Assembly (NCBI RefSeq): GCF_000513195.1
Contig: NZ_CBVI010000118.1
Coordinates: 1 to 64,000 of the forward strand
DNA length: 64,000 nucleotides
Direction of reading: 5' to 3'
DNA from: Bacteroides timonensis
Lineage (GTDB): Bacteria; Bacteroidota; Bacteroidia; Bacteroidales; Bacteroidaceae
The notes under the pieces: generated by a model
Seen by the model: the letters and a program-made list of their open reading frames with translations, nothing else
What the model was told of the DNA's origin: nothing
Databases searched by the model: none
Position numbers and translations under genes: made by a program
Shown here: piece by piece, positions 37,027-46,030 of the stretch
How the letters are laid out: the number at the start of each line of letters is the position of its first letter
Position numbering within the stretch: the stretch's first letter is position 1

Positions 37027-38214
37027 TCACCAGCCTAATGCAGCAAAGCCGGCAGATGTATACCACTCAGTAGAACGATATGCTTTATCAGTAACGGTAT
37101 TAGATACTGAAGGGATATAGCAGGACACTCCATTAGTACCTTCCATAGAAAACATATCAGCATAAGCGGAATAATTCATAGAAGTAGTCGCCCAATATGC
37201 TACAGCTACATCAAAAGCCTGCCTCCATATTACATAAGCACTATCATCAGTGATTTTTTTCATCATATTTGCCATATCATAGTAACCTACAGCCCCCTCC
37301 CAACTAGAACGTTTATCATAATTAAAAATCAAACTGCGCAATTGTGCATTATCAACTACTCCAGATAACACCTGTTTCGTAGCTCTTGCCAGATCAACCA
37401 ATTTATCTGTTCTCAGCGCACACACAGAGGCACCCGCTGTCCAATTGCTATTTGATAAGCCTTTACCTTCATTATATTTAGCCGCATAAGGTTCATAATA
37501 GGCCTTAGCAACATTCACTGCCGCATCCTCAGCAGAAAACATAGCAGGAACAACTGCATCATACGAAGCACCAGGACCTGGAATTTCAGTCGGAGAACCA
37601 ATACAATAATCCGTATAATCACGCAACTCATAGGCAACCTCCACTGCTTGCATGAAACAAGCATCGAACAATATAAAATCAAAATGAGGAGCAGACTTTA
37701 ATATCTCAACAAATTCAGAGATATTCATTCTGTTATCACCATTACCTTTATCCTGACCTACCCAACGAGTACCGGCGCGCAACGGATAAGGCAACCATCC
37801 ATCACCATGTGACCAATAAACCAATCCATAACTGTCAGCCTGATATTTGGAATTCGAAAAGACTTTTGCAAAAACTTCCTGCGTTTCAGATACACCTACA
37901 GAGTTACGACTCCCATAAGTTTCCACCACCGTCTCCACTACCGATCCTTTTTCATTCTTCAGTTCAAGCAGACGAGGAGATTTACCATCATCTATATAAA
38001 CCAGAAAATGTACATTGGAATCTTGAACTTTCGCCATACCCGCTTTCATCTCCGCTAAATCCAAAGAAGCAAATGAAGCAAGGGTATTATCCGCCGCAAT
38101 ATATGCAAGAATCGTACGAGTTCCTTTGAAAGACGTATCCGATTCCTCATGTTCACATGCAATCAGCAATGTAGAAAGACAAACCCACAAAAAGAAGTAA
38201 AGTTTCGTTTTCAT
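37027..38214 (-). CDS. Clostripain-family (C11) cysteine protease, lipoprotein
   Basis: 395 residues. Lipobox LLIAC puts the lipid on C20. The caspase-like catalytic dyad is visible: H136 in YWSHGDGW and C186 in ILFDACFMQ. Family members cleave after basic residues and several Bacteroides homologues are secreted virulence-associated proteases. A candidate autocleavage site is not obvious. It ends beside non-coding DNA and is followed on the same strand (upstream in coordinates) by a small secreted protein gene. Confidence 0.9.
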   Translation of the reverse strand: MKTKLYFFLWVCLSTLLIACEHEESDTSFKGTRTILAYIAADNTLASFASLDLAEMKAGMAKVQDSNVHFLVYIDDGKSPRLLELKNEKGSVVETVVETYGSRNSVGVSETQEVFAKVFSNSKYQADSYGLVYWSHGDGWLPYPLRAGTRWVGQDKGNGDNRMNISEFVEILKSAPHFDFILFDACFMQAVEVAYELRDYTDYCIGSPTEIPGPGASYDAVVPAMFSAEDAAVNVAKAYYEPYAAKYNEGKGLSNSNWTAGASVCALRTDKLVDLARATKQVLSGVVDNAQLRSLIFNYDKRSSWEGAVGYYDMANMMKKITDDSAYVIWRQAFDVAVAYWATTSMNYSAYADMFSMEGTNGVSCYIPSVSNTVTDKAYRSTEWYTSAGFAALGW

Positions 38215-38269
38215 GACTACGGTCTATTATTTAAGTAAATTCCTTAACCTCTTAAGGAAATAAAGCAAA

Positions 38270-38674
38270 TTACTCTTCCGGCTTCTTGAATCGGAAAGCT
38301 TCAGGAGCAATAGGCATCAATACTATCGTTTTATTCTTCTTATACTTGCTCTTCACTTTTGCAGCCTCCTTTTCTAACTTCTTCTTGTTTTCAGAAAAGT
38401 AAATCATGCACGTATAATCAAGAGATTTCAAATCATATTCCAGATAATTCTTCAACTGATACGTATAAAGATCACGCTTAGGCAAGAAGCCACCCTTATC
38501 CAGCTTCACACTGTCCAATACCTGAATATCGGTAAAATACACCACTGTGTCGTTGAAAGAGGCAGCAACACCAAATGCATACACAGCTTTTTCTCCTTTA
38601 CCCTTCTTGAATGAGAATGCCGAGCACACCATAAAAACTAAAGCTACAGCAAAAAGTATACGAACGTATTTCAT
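38270..38674 (-). CDS. Small secreted protein of unknown function
   Basis: 134 residues from MKYVRILFAVALVFMVCSAF, with a signal peptide. The mature part is Lys-rich (KGKGEKAVYAFG; EKEAAKVKSKYKKNKTI) and alternates strand-like and charged helical stretches. I do not recognise the family. A Bacteroides promoter-bearing repeat lies just upstream. The 55-bp gap to the clostripain gene would allow co-transcription. Confidence 0.7.
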   Translation of the reverse strand: MKYVRILFAVALVFMVCSAFSFKKGKGEKAVYAFGVAASFNDTVVYFTDIQVLDSVKLDKGGFLPKRDLYTYQLKNYLEYDLKSLDYTCMIYFSENKKKLEKEAAKVKSKYKKNKTIVLMPIAPEAFRFKKPEE

Positions 38675-38699
38675 AATCTGTTTTTTATTAATATTGTTG

Positions 38700-38775
38700 G
38701 CGACAAAGATAATGCAAACCGAGAGCAAAATAAAAAGAATTCATTCATTTTTTATGCTGAGATACAGCTTATCTT
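38700..38775 (-). promoter_or_regulatory. Promoter-bearing repeat, copy 1
   Basis: On the plus strand it reads ACAAAGATAATGCAAA at the gene-proximal end and GAGATACAGCTTATCTTC at the other. The minus strand gives a TATCTTTG -7 box about 30 bases before the ATG at 38674. The same two blocks recur at 49226-49300 upstream of riboflavin synthase, so this is a dispersed element. Confidence 0.5.
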
Positions 38776-38796
38776 CACTTTTATAATAAGGATAAC

Positions 38797-38835
38797 AAAA
38801 AAACCGGTGATCAGATCATGACCTACCGGTTTTTA
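38797..38835 (-). terminator. Terminator after rpoD
   Basis: AAAAACCGGT and ACCGGTTTTT are perfect arms around an 18-base loop, with T-runs on both strands, so it can end rpoD and possibly convergent transcripts. Confidence 0.75.
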
Positions 38836-38870
38836 ATTCCTTCTATTTGTCGGAAATTGATATTTCTTAC

Positions 38871-39731
38871 TTATCCTAAATAAGACTTGAGCAATTTACT
38901 ACGATTACTTTGTCTTAATCTTCTAATTGCTTTTTCTTTAATCTGACGCACACGTTCACGGGTCAAACCGAATTTGTCGCCGATTTCTTCTAATGTCATT
39001 TCTTGTTGTCCGATACCGAAAAACATCTGTATGATTTCTTTTTCCCTATCGGTTAACGTAGAAAGTGCTCTATCAATTTCCCTCGCAAGAGACTCGTTCA
39101 CCAAAGAGCGATCCGCCATAGGAGAGTCGTCGTTTACCAACACGTCCAGCAAGCTGTTGTCTTCTCCCTCTACGAAAGGTGCGTCCACCGAAATGTGGCG
39201 TCCGGATACCTTCAGTGTATCGGAGATTTTATCAACAGGGATTTCCAGTTCATCTGCCAACTCTTCGGGAGACGGGCGACGTTCGTTTTCCTGCTCAAAC
39301 TTGGAGAATGCTTTGCTGATTTTATTCAGCGAGCCTACCTGGTTCAACGGAAGACGCACAATACGCGACTGCTCTGCCAAAGCTTGCAAAATGGACTGAC
39401 GTATCCACCATACTGCATAACTGATGAACTTGAAACCACGTGTTTCATCGAACTTTTCGGCGGCCTTGATCAGTCCTAAATTACCCTCGTTAATCAAGTC
39501 GGGCAAACTCAAACCTTGGTTCTGGTACTGCTTGGCCACAGATACAACGAAACGCAGATTGGCACGTGTCAACTTCTCCAGTGCGATACGGTCACCCTTG
39601 CGGATGCGTTGAGCGAGCTCTACCTCTTCTTCGACAGTTATGAGGTCTTCGCGACCGATTTCCTGCAAATACTTGTCAAGAGAAGCGCTCTCTCTGTTAG
39701 TGATACTTTTTGTAATCTTTAGTTGTCTCAT
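38871..39731 (-). CDS. rpoD: Primary RNA polymerase sigma factor
   Basis: 286 residues, the short form of the housekeeping sigma of Bacteroidetes: it begins with region 1.2 (YLQEIGREDLITVEEEVELA) and lacks region 1.1. Region 2 has DLINEGNLGLIKAAEKFD and the -7-melting YAVWWIRQSI; region 3 and 4 follow, with LEEIGDKFGLTRERVRQIKE as the 4.2 HTH. It recognises the TTTG / TAnnTTTG promoters noted elsewhere in this window. Confidence 0.96.
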   Translation of the reverse strand: MRQLKITKSITNRESASLDKYLQEIGREDLITVEEEVELAQRIRKGDRIALEKLTRANLRFVVSVAKQYQNQGLSLPDLINEGNLGLIKAAEKFDETRGFKFISYAVWWIRQSILQALAEQSRIVRLPLNQVGSLNKISKAFSKFEQENERRPSPEELADELEIPVDKISDTLKVSGRHISVDAPFVEGEDNSLLDVLVNDDSPMADRSLVNESLAREIDRALSTLTDREKEIIQMFFGIGQQEMTLEEIGDKFGLTRERVRQIKEKAIRRLRQSNRSKLLKSYLG

Positions 39732-39754
39732 TCTTCTAAAACAGATTTGGGTTG

Positions 39755-39788
39755 CAAAGTTACGACAAATTATTTTGTTACAAGCAAA
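39755..39788 (-). promoter_or_regulatory. Promoter of rpoD
   Basis: Minus-strand TAACTTTG (39755-39762) fits the -7 consensus, 24 bases before the ATG. TTTG at 39785-39788 is 22 bases away, slightly wider than usual. Confidence 0.55.
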
Positions 39789-39829
39789 CTTACCCTAACT
39801 TTTTTATCTTATTCACTATACAATATAAA

Positions 39830-39870
39830 CAAAAAGAATGCCGACAAGTTAGTTGCCGACACCCTTTTTC
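39830..39870 (-). terminator. Terminator after the HtrA gene
   Basis: AAAAAGGGTGTCGGCAA pairs with TTGTCGGCATTCTTTTT on the minus strand with G-U pairs; it starts 50 bp after the stop at 39920 and ends in Ts. Confidence 0.65.
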
Positions 39871-39919
39871 TTCTTTGTTAGCTAATATTACAATCTTCTT
39901 ACCTAAAAATCATACCTTA

Positions 39920-41494
39920 TTATTCTTGAGTCAAATCTACCGCATAGTTAGCACGCTTACCTGACGGGAACATACCTGTAATAAAGAGTACTTGATCCGG
40001 AGATTTCGTAGCTTCCTTCATTACTTTTTCCAGGTCTTCTACAGTTCTCATCTGCACACCATTGGCTTTTAAGATGATGAAGCCTTTACGAATGCCGGCA
40101 GCTCCCATTTTACCACTGTTTACACCTGTCACTTCAAGGCCATAACCAAGATTCAATTGCTTCTTCAATTCATCAGGTATAGGACGGAAGGCTGCACCAA
40201 GGATATCCATTCCGGCATCTTTTACTACTTTCGTAGTACCTTGCTCGTTCTTCAGTGTCACTTCAACGGTCTTTTCCTTCTTATCACGTATCAATTTCAC
40301 TTTTACCTTATCACCGGGGCGATGTTTTGCCAAAGCTTCCTGTAAATCGGCAAATTTATGAATAGGTTTATCATCAATACCGATGAGTACGTCATCAACC
40401 TTGATATCGGCACCTGCAGCAGAACTACCTTCAACGATTTCTCCTACTAAAAGACCGTCAACAACACCTGATTTTTCACGAGCTTCCTTTTTAAATTCAC
40501 TCAGCTTCTTACCACTCTTATCTATCGCACGTTGAGTATCACCCGGTTCTTCTACAAGCGGAGTAACAGCAACACCCAGTTTCACACGTTGAACTGTACC
40601 AAATTGCTTCAAGTCAGCAACAACTTTCTTCATGATACTGGTAGGAATGGCAAAACCATAGCCCGTATTTGATCCCGTCGGGGAGAAAAGAGCAGCATTG
40701 ATACCAATCAACTCACCACGTGCATTAACCAAGGCACCACCGCTGTTACCCTGATTGATAGCAGCATCAGTCTGGATGTATGATTCTATACTTTCAGTAC
40801 CGGTCTGCTGACCCATTCCTAAAGAACGTGCCTTAGCACTGACAATACCCGCAGTTACCGTAGAAGTAAGATTAAACGGATTACCTACAGCAAGCACCCA
40901 TTCACCGACTTTCAATGCATCGGAGTCACCTACCGGAATCGTAGGAAAGTCATCTCCCTCTATTTTAATCAAGGCAAGGTCCGTTACTTCATCCGTACCA
41001 ATGATACGTCCTTTAAGCTGACGGTTGTCATTCAACGTCACACTGATTTCATCTGCACCTGCAATTACGTGATTGTTCGTTACGATATATCCATCTTTAG
41101 AGATGATAACGCCGGAACCAAAACCTGTACGTTCAGGGGTCTGTACCTGACGTCTTTGCGTACCGCCCCGACCACCGAAAAATTCACCGAAGAAATCAGA
41201 GAACGGATCTCTAACTTCTACTTCCTGAACTTTGGAAGATTGAGTAGAACGAATATGCACCACAGCATGAACTGAATTTTCTGCTGCTTGCGTCAAATCT
41301 ACAGGTTGCGCATCAACGGCATTATAAGAGGCCAAACGTACGTTCGGATTTTGCTGGAACATTTCATTGAATGCACTGGTACTATCAGCAGGCATATTTT
41401 TTTGCAGCATCTTATAGGTGGTTAAACCTGCTACTCCTGAACTGAGAAGTACGATAGCTGCAACCCCGAGAATGTTTTTTGTTGTCTGTTTCAT
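39920..41494 (-). CDS. Periplasmic serine protease/chaperone of the DegP/HtrA family
   Basis: 524 residues. An N-terminal TM or uncleaved signal (ILGVAAIVLLSSGVAGLTTY) leads to a trypsin-like domain with triad H142 (TNNHVI), D172 (TDLALIKI) and S251 (QGNSGGAL), then two PDZ domains (about 300-410 and 425-520). A Gly/Phe-rich loop LA (DPFSDFFGEFFGGRGG) is present as in DegQ/DegP. It degrades or refolds misfolded envelope proteins. The 344-bp gap upstream carries a 22-bp palindromic array. Confidence 0.95.
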   Translation of the reverse strand: MKQTTKNILGVAAIVLLSSGVAGLTTYKMLQKNMPADSTSAFNEMFQQNPNVRLASYNAVDAQPVDLTQAAENSVHAVVHIRSTQSSKVQEVEVRDPFSDFFGEFFGGRGGTQRRQVQTPERTGFGSGVIISKDGYIVTNNHVIAGADEISVTLNDNRQLKGRIIGTDEVTDLALIKIEGDDFPTIPVGDSDALKVGEWVLAVGNPFNLTSTVTAGIVSAKARSLGMGQQTGTESIESYIQTDAAINQGNSGGALVNARGELIGINAALFSPTGSNTGYGFAIPTSIMKKVVADLKQFGTVQRVKLGVAVTPLVEEPGDTQRAIDKSGKKLSEFKKEAREKSGVVDGLLVGEIVEGSSAAGADIKVDDVLIGIDDKPIHKFADLQEALAKHRPGDKVKVKLIRDKKEKTVEVTLKNEQGTTKVVKDAGMDILGAAFRPIPDELKKQLNLGYGLEVTGVNSGKMGAAGIRKGFIILKANGVQMRTVEDLEKVMKEATKSPDQVLFITGMFPSGKRANYAVDLTQE

Positions 41495-41716
41495 ACTAAT
41501 TTTCTATTCTTTTAATTGTTAATATTCAAGTTTCGTTTAACATTTCGACGTTAAAATAACGACAAAAATCGTTCACTTATTCCGCTTGTCACTCTTTTTT
41601 GTTCTCTTTTAACAGTGAACTTTTAGGGCTTAACAGCGGTTAACGGCAGAGCCTGACAATTTTACATTTATGCACGTTTACTGACGTGAAAATAAGGCAG
41701 ATAGGTGTTAATAAGA

Positions 41717-41826
41717 AACAGACCGTCTATTCAATAAAAACAGATGATCTGTCAGAGGCAAACAGATGATCTGTTTACCCCAAACGCATCATCTGTTTGC
41801 CCTCAACAGATCATCTGTTTTCAGGA
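41717..41826. repeat. Five palindromic units at a 22-bp period (AACAGATGATCTGTT type)
   Basis: Units start at 41717, 41739, 41761, 41783 and 41805. Cores: ACAGACCGTCTAT, ACAGATGATCTGT (twice), GCATCATCTGT and ACAGATCATCTGT. Between cores are 8-9 variable bases. The array ends 13 bp before the transglutaminase stop and begins about 220 bp upstream of the HtrA start; the rest of the gap shows nothing definite. Confidence 0.75.
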
Positions 41827-41838
41827 GGTGATATTTAC

Positions 41839-43173
41839 TTAATTATCAAGGTATTCTATATCCATGTGATAATCCCACTTCGGGAAATAAAGATTGCCTC
41901 CCTCCCATTCCACTTCACCACGCTGAAAATCCACCGTTTCACTACGAGGATATTTTTTCTCGGGCATCAGTGGCATACCGTAATCGCTGTTCACTATCAT
42001 ACGCCAGGAGTCAATGCCACCCAGGAAGAAATATTCTTCATCCGCATTACGGGCAAAAGTAGGGATGCCAAATGATTGGTCTACAGGAACCCAGCCAATG
42101 CCTTCAAAATAGATTTCCGCCCAGTCGTGCAGGTTCCATGCTTTAGGATGCATCATAAAACCACTCTGGAAATGGGCAGGAATACCACTGATACGACAAA
42201 GCGTAATAAACAGCAAACTAACCTGACCACAATCACCTTTATGGTTATCTAATACGTATTCGGGAATATTTTCTATAGTAGAATATTCTCGGGCAGAAGC
42301 CCAAGGAAAGTTATCATTCACCCAACGGAAGATGCGTTTAGCTTTCAACAAAGGATTAGTTTCCCCAGCTGTCAATTTGGCAGCAAGTTCGCGCATACGT
42401 GGTGAGAAAATGACATGCTTCTCACGTTCAGCAGTATATTCCTTATATATAGAAGAAGTTGTATCATAGGGCTGAATATCTTTCGGTTTCAGATTATGCC
42501 ATTCAGCATTAGCTGTATACTCAAAACTTTCAGAGAATACGGTTGGTTGATCTTGCACTGTACGTTTTTCCATGTAGAGAGTGCTATGAAGGCAATCCTG
42601 TGGGGATAAAGTATACTTGGATTCGCTGGCAGAGATGAATTTTACATCTTGCTGACGTGACTGGTCGGTACGTGGGTAAGGAAGCCAGCAACGGATGAGC
42701 TCTCCGGCAGGAACGGCATTACTGTCTACCGTGAGCGTATAGGTGACTCGCATTCGTTTGGGAGCAGTGATAGGATTACCACCCTTTTTCACACTTGCAA
42801 TGATTTCGGGCAGATTCTCCATATTTACTTTTTCACTGCCACTGAAAGAGACACCATCTTTGGCAGCCTTTATCTGATAGCAGACAGAGTCTACACGGAA
42901 TAAATTAGGTGCGGCATTACGGAAATAACGCTTCTCACCATCCAGAGTCATATACTCCAATGCTTTGGTGGCTTCCCATTGGCACATTTGCTCATCGGAA
43001 ACATCAGGGATATACTTACGAATATACTCTTTCACTTCATCTTCCGTACGAGAGAAATCAGTGAGGAGGCGTTGGTGCAAATCATCTTCCCAAGTATAGG
43101 GCTTGCTTTCCGGTTTTGGAGTACAGGCAGTTACAAGGAGAAGCAAGGCAGCAGCATACAATACTTTTTTCAT
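41839..43173 (-). CDS. Transglutaminase-like lipoprotein
   Basis: 444 residues with lipobox VTAC (C17). The papain-like transglutaminase core is in the C-terminal half: C315 in NHKGDCGQVSLLF, H349 in NLHDWAEIYF and an Asp in WVPVDQSFG. Bacterial members act as peptidases or amidases as often as cross-linkers. It is the last of three same-strand genes whose partners are a dipeptide epimerase and an NlpC/P60 endopeptidase, so release or processing of murein peptides is the likely role. Confidence 0.85.
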   Translation of the reverse strand: MKKVLYAAALLLLVTACTPKPESKPYTWEDDLHQRLLTDFSRTEDEVKEYIRKYIPDVSDEQMCQWEATKALEYMTLDGEKRYFRNAAPNLFRVDSVCYQIKAAKDGVSFSGSEKVNMENLPEIIASVKKGGNPITAPKRMRVTYTLTVDSNAVPAGELIRCWLPYPRTDQSRQQDVKFISASESKYTLSPQDCLHSTLYMEKRTVQDQPTVFSESFEYTANAEWHNLKPKDIQPYDTTSSIYKEYTAEREKHVIFSPRMRELAAKLTAGETNPLLKAKRIFRWVNDNFPWASAREYSTIENIPEYVLDNHKGDCGQVSLLFITLCRISGIPAHFQSGFMMHPKAWNLHDWAEIYFEGIGWVPVDQSFGIPTFARNADEEYFFLGGIDSWRMIVNSDYGMPLMPEKKYPRSETVDFQRGEVEWEGGNLYFPKWDYHMDIEYLDN

Positions 43174-43231
43174 AATAAACTAATTTATAGATGATAATTG
43201 AGAACGGAAATTGAATTACGATTCAGTATCC

Positions 43232-44398
43232 TTACAGTTTCACAACTCCGATGCCAGGCAAATCAGGTAACGTGATCTTACCCTTTACGACCTCCATTCC
43301 CTTGAAACGGTCGTTGGCAATAAGCAGATTGCCATCCAAATCAGCAAAGTCAACCACAGGAGAAAACTGGGCAGCAGCAGAGCAAGCACAGGATGTTTCC
43401 GTCATACAGCCCACCATCACTTTCATACCCAAAGCACGTGCTAATGTCACCATTTTCCAGCCTTCACGCATACCGGTACATTTCATCAACTTGATATTGA
43501 TGCCATGAAATGCACCTTTCAGACCGGCCACATCACTCAAACGCTGCAAAGATTCATCAGCAAAGATAGGCAACGGACTTTGTTGTGTCACCCAGGCAAT
43601 ATCATCCAACTGGGTTTTAGGCATCGGCTGCTCAATCATGACAATCCCTTTTTCTTTCAGCCATTGTATCATATCAATGGCATAATGCTTATCCGTCCAA
43701 CCTTGATTGGCATCGACGGCAATAGGCAGGTCGGTCACCGAACGGATTGTTTCAATCATCTCTTTATCATTCTCACGCCCTAGCTTTACTTTGAGAATAT
43801 TGAATTGTTCGGCACATTCCTTCGTTTTTTCCCGTACCACATCCGGCGTATCGATACCAATGGTAAAAGTGGTCGAAGGAGCTTTTTCCTTGTCCAATCC
43901 CCATATCCTATACCACGGAGCTCTCAGCAATTTGCCCACAAGATCGTGCAAAGCAATATCTACAGCAGCTTTAGCGGCGGCATCTCCCGGTGAAAGCTTA
44001 TCTACATAAACCAGAATATCCTCCAATTGGAAAGGATCGGGAAACTGTCCGATGCTCTCCTGAACTTTTTTCAGGAAAGCCAATACACTTTCCATCGTAC
44101 CCAGTTCTTTCTGTAAATAAGGCGGCATGGAAGCTTCACCATAACCGATAACACCATCGTATTCAATCTCTACTTGCACATCAGGAGTGGTAGTGCGTGA
44201 GTAAGTAGCCACTGTAAAAACATGACGTAACTTCAACTCATATGGAAAGAAGCGCAATTTCATCCTGGCATTCACACCACTTTTATTGATATTGAACAGC
44301 TTCGGAGCACTTTCTCCTCCAAACACATCATTGATAACCACACCGGAACCCAATGCGGCAAAAGCAGCTGTTTTCAGGAAATCTCTTCTGTTTTGCAT
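43232..44398 (-). CDS. Dipeptide epimerase (L-Ala-D/L-Glu type), exported
   Basis: 388-residue enolase-superfamily enzyme. The metal ligands D229 (VDANQG), E256 (IEQP) and D281 (ADES) and the catalytic lysines K205 (KVKLG) and K303 are all visible. It acts on Ala-Glu from peptidoglycan stem peptides, though substrate range in this family varies. The N-terminus MQNRRDFLKTAAFAALGSG resembles a Tat signal with a single Arg pair, unusual for an epimerase, and would place it outside the cytoplasm, next to the NlpC/P60 enzyme that makes its substrate. Confidence 0.9.
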   Translation of the reverse strand: MQNRRDFLKTAAFAALGSGVVINDVFGGESAPKLFNINKSGVNARMKLRFFPYELKLRHVFTVATYSRTTTPDVQVEIEYDGVIGYGEASMPPYLQKELGTMESVLAFLKKVQESIGQFPDPFQLEDILVYVDKLSPGDAAAKAAVDIALHDLVGKLLRAPWYRIWGLDKEKAPSTTFTIGIDTPDVVREKTKECAEQFNILKVKLGRENDKEMIETIRSVTDLPIAVDANQGWTDKHYAIDMIQWLKEKGIVMIEQPMPKTQLDDIAWVTQQSPLPIFADESLQRLSDVAGLKGAFHGINIKLMKCTGMREGWKMVTLARALGMKVMVGCMTETSCACSAAAQFSPVVDFADLDGNLLIANDRFKGMEVVKGKITLPDLPGIGVVKL

Positions 44399-44416
44399 AA
44401 TATTTGTTTTTAAGTT

Positions 44417-44505
44417 AGAAGCTACGAGCTACGGAGCTACAGACTACAAGAGCTTTGCAGAATGAGAGCATTGCTACTTGTAGTCTGTAGCTTGTAGCTC
44501 ATAAC
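44417..44505. repeat. Hairpin of GCTACGA-type words between epimerase and NlpC/P60 genes
   Basis: CTACAGACTACAAG (44437-44450) and CTTGTAGTCTGTAG (44477-44490) are perfect; the arms extend with GCTACGAGCTAC-like repeats. Same word family as 8666-8724. It could limit read-through between two co-directional genes. Confidence 0.6.
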
Positions 44506-44509
44506 TTTA

Positions 44510-45712
44510 TTATTTATAATAAGGATTCGTTTCCGTAGTATTCAAGGATGCTTCCTTATTTATATAAGGTAACACGCGCGTAGCAAACAGAAGGCGCCCG
44601 AGGTTATATTCATCAAAAAGCTCATCGGCAGAATCAAAACTGCTGACGTGTACATCACCTTGCGAGTGAATGAAACGTTTGTTCCCAATATACATTCCTA
44701 CATGCACCACACGTTCTTTACGATCTGCTGTAGCTTTACGTCCGAAGAAGATCAAATCGCCCGGTTGCAGGTTACTGAAATCAGGAGCGATATCAATATG
44801 CTCGCCTACATACGCTTGCTGTGAAGCATCTCGGGGAATGATGATATCATGAATGAAAAGAATAGTACGCATAAAGCCACTGCAATCTATCCCTTTGGAA
44901 GAAGTGCCTGCCCAAAGATACGGAACTCCCATCAGCGTATGTGCCGTGCGAATAATGCTGGCAGCATCCTGTTTCAAAGCGGCACGCCATTTCTTTTCCG
45001 GCATGGAGATAGATTTGGAAATATAACCGGTCCGCCCGTCAGGATATGCAACCTTATAGAATGCACCTTTCGTTCCCTCCCACTTCAAGCGATTGCCTGC
45101 AACTACATCCGAAACAGTCTGCGAAGCCTGATTGGGTTCAGAATACACAAACCCATAATGAGAAGTCACCACAATCTTCTCGGCTGCGTTCCAGGCATGA
45201 AGCTCTTCTTTCGTTACCGGATGAATACCTACACGATGTACCCAAGCGATATAATTATCCGGTGTCTGAATGCGATACCAACCGTCGCGCTGTAATACGC
45301 GGACAGGCATTCCCATCAATCCCTGGGTCATCATTTCGGATGAGAAGTCAGGATCAACCCTAAGATTGGACACCGATACATTTATGATACCATAAGTTTT
45401 TCCTTCCAGTGAAGCCTCATCCGGCAACACCTGTAAGCAGTCCATTACTTGATAGGCAGCTTTCGACAGTCCGTTCAGTAATGCAGCTTTCGCCTCGGCC
45501 GAAGTAGTCACACCACGTAACATCACATTTTTACCGGAAAAGGAATAATCTACATCAAAGAGTGCTACCCGTTTATCAGGAGCATACTGACGCTTCAAGC
45601 TGTCGGACAACTGTGCTACATCCGCAGGAATAGTCCTGTCCCCGATTTCCGAAGCTACCGAATACAACGAAGCAAAAAGGAACAGAGATACGATAGGAAT
45701 AAGTTTCTTCAT
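44510..45712 (-). CDS. SH3-domain NlpC/P60 endopeptidase (YkfC-like)
   Basis: 400 residues with a signal peptide (SLFLFASLYSVAS). Two SH3b-type domains occupy about 105-240 (VSNLRVDPDF; FVYSEPNQAS). The NlpC/P60 catalytic domain has C277 in GIDCSGFMR, H337 in HVGMYIG and H349 in RFIHS. YkfC-type enzymes cut the D-Glu/meso-DAP bond of L-Ala-D-Glu-DAP peptides, giving the dipeptide for the downstream epimerase. Three genes in a row therefore make a muropeptide breakdown set. Confidence 0.93.
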   Translation of the reverse strand: MKKLIPIVSLFLFASLYSVASEIGDRTIPADVAQLSDSLKRQYAPDKRVALFDVDYSFSGKNVMLRGVTTSAEAKAALLNGLSKAAYQVMDCLQVLPDEASLEGKTYGIINVSVSNLRVDPDFSSEMMTQGLMGMPVRVLQRDGWYRIQTPDNYIAWVHRVGIHPVTKEELHAWNAAEKIVVTSHYGFVYSEPNQASQTVSDVVAGNRLKWEGTKGAFYKVAYPDGRTGYISKSISMPEKKWRAALKQDAASIIRTAHTLMGVPYLWAGTSSKGIDCSGFMRTILFIHDIIIPRDASQQAYVGEHIDIAPDFSNLQPGDLIFFGRKATADRKERVVHVGMYIGNKRFIHSQGDVHVSSFDSADELFDEYNLGRLLFATRVLPYINKEASLNTTETNPYYK

Positions 45713-45845
45713 TAGCTAAAATGATTTGGGGGTTATTAAGTGTTAGCAAAGTTAGAAATAATTTCTACTTTGGTTATATATTTTCAGGAATATTAAGAAA
45801 GTGTTTAAAAATAGAAGCTATCCGGAGGTTATCTACCCCGCATCC

Positions 45846-45958
45846 GGTCCGTGTCAGGTCCGTATCAGGTCCGTGTCTATAACTACGGAGAAGATACGGA
45901 GAAACTACGGAGGAGGTACGGACCGGATACGGAGATAGTACGGAGAAGATACGGAAAA
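45846..45958. repeat. 11-bp tandem repeats in opposite orientations upstream of rnpB
   Basis: Three units of GGTCCGTGTCA type (45846-45878) are followed by seven units of ACTACGGAGAA/GATACGGAGAA type (45882-45958), each exactly 11 bp. The two groups are complementary (TCCGTATC against GATACGGA), so they can fold into a hairpin. The array lies in the divergent gap between the NlpC/P60 gene and rnpB; bases 45713-45845 show nothing else. Confidence 0.75.
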
Positions 45959-45991
45959 AGCCCTCCCTTACACAAAAACTCTACAAGTTTC

Positions 45992-46022
45992 TGTGTCCGC
46001 TGGCATAAAAATCGTATCTTTG
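45992..46022 (+). promoter_or_regulatory. Promoter of rnpB
   Basis: TATCTTTG (46015-46022) is a perfect -7 box, with TGTG 19 bases upstream as a one-mismatch -33. Predicted transcription start falls about at 46030, the 5' end of the RNase P RNA. Confidence 0.6.
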
Positions 46023-46030
46023 CCGGACAA

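Noticed and set aside
43174..43231. Frameshift or missing gene between the transglutaminase and epimerase genes
   Set aside because: Both genes have complete termini and the gap is only 58 bp of ordinary leader sequence.
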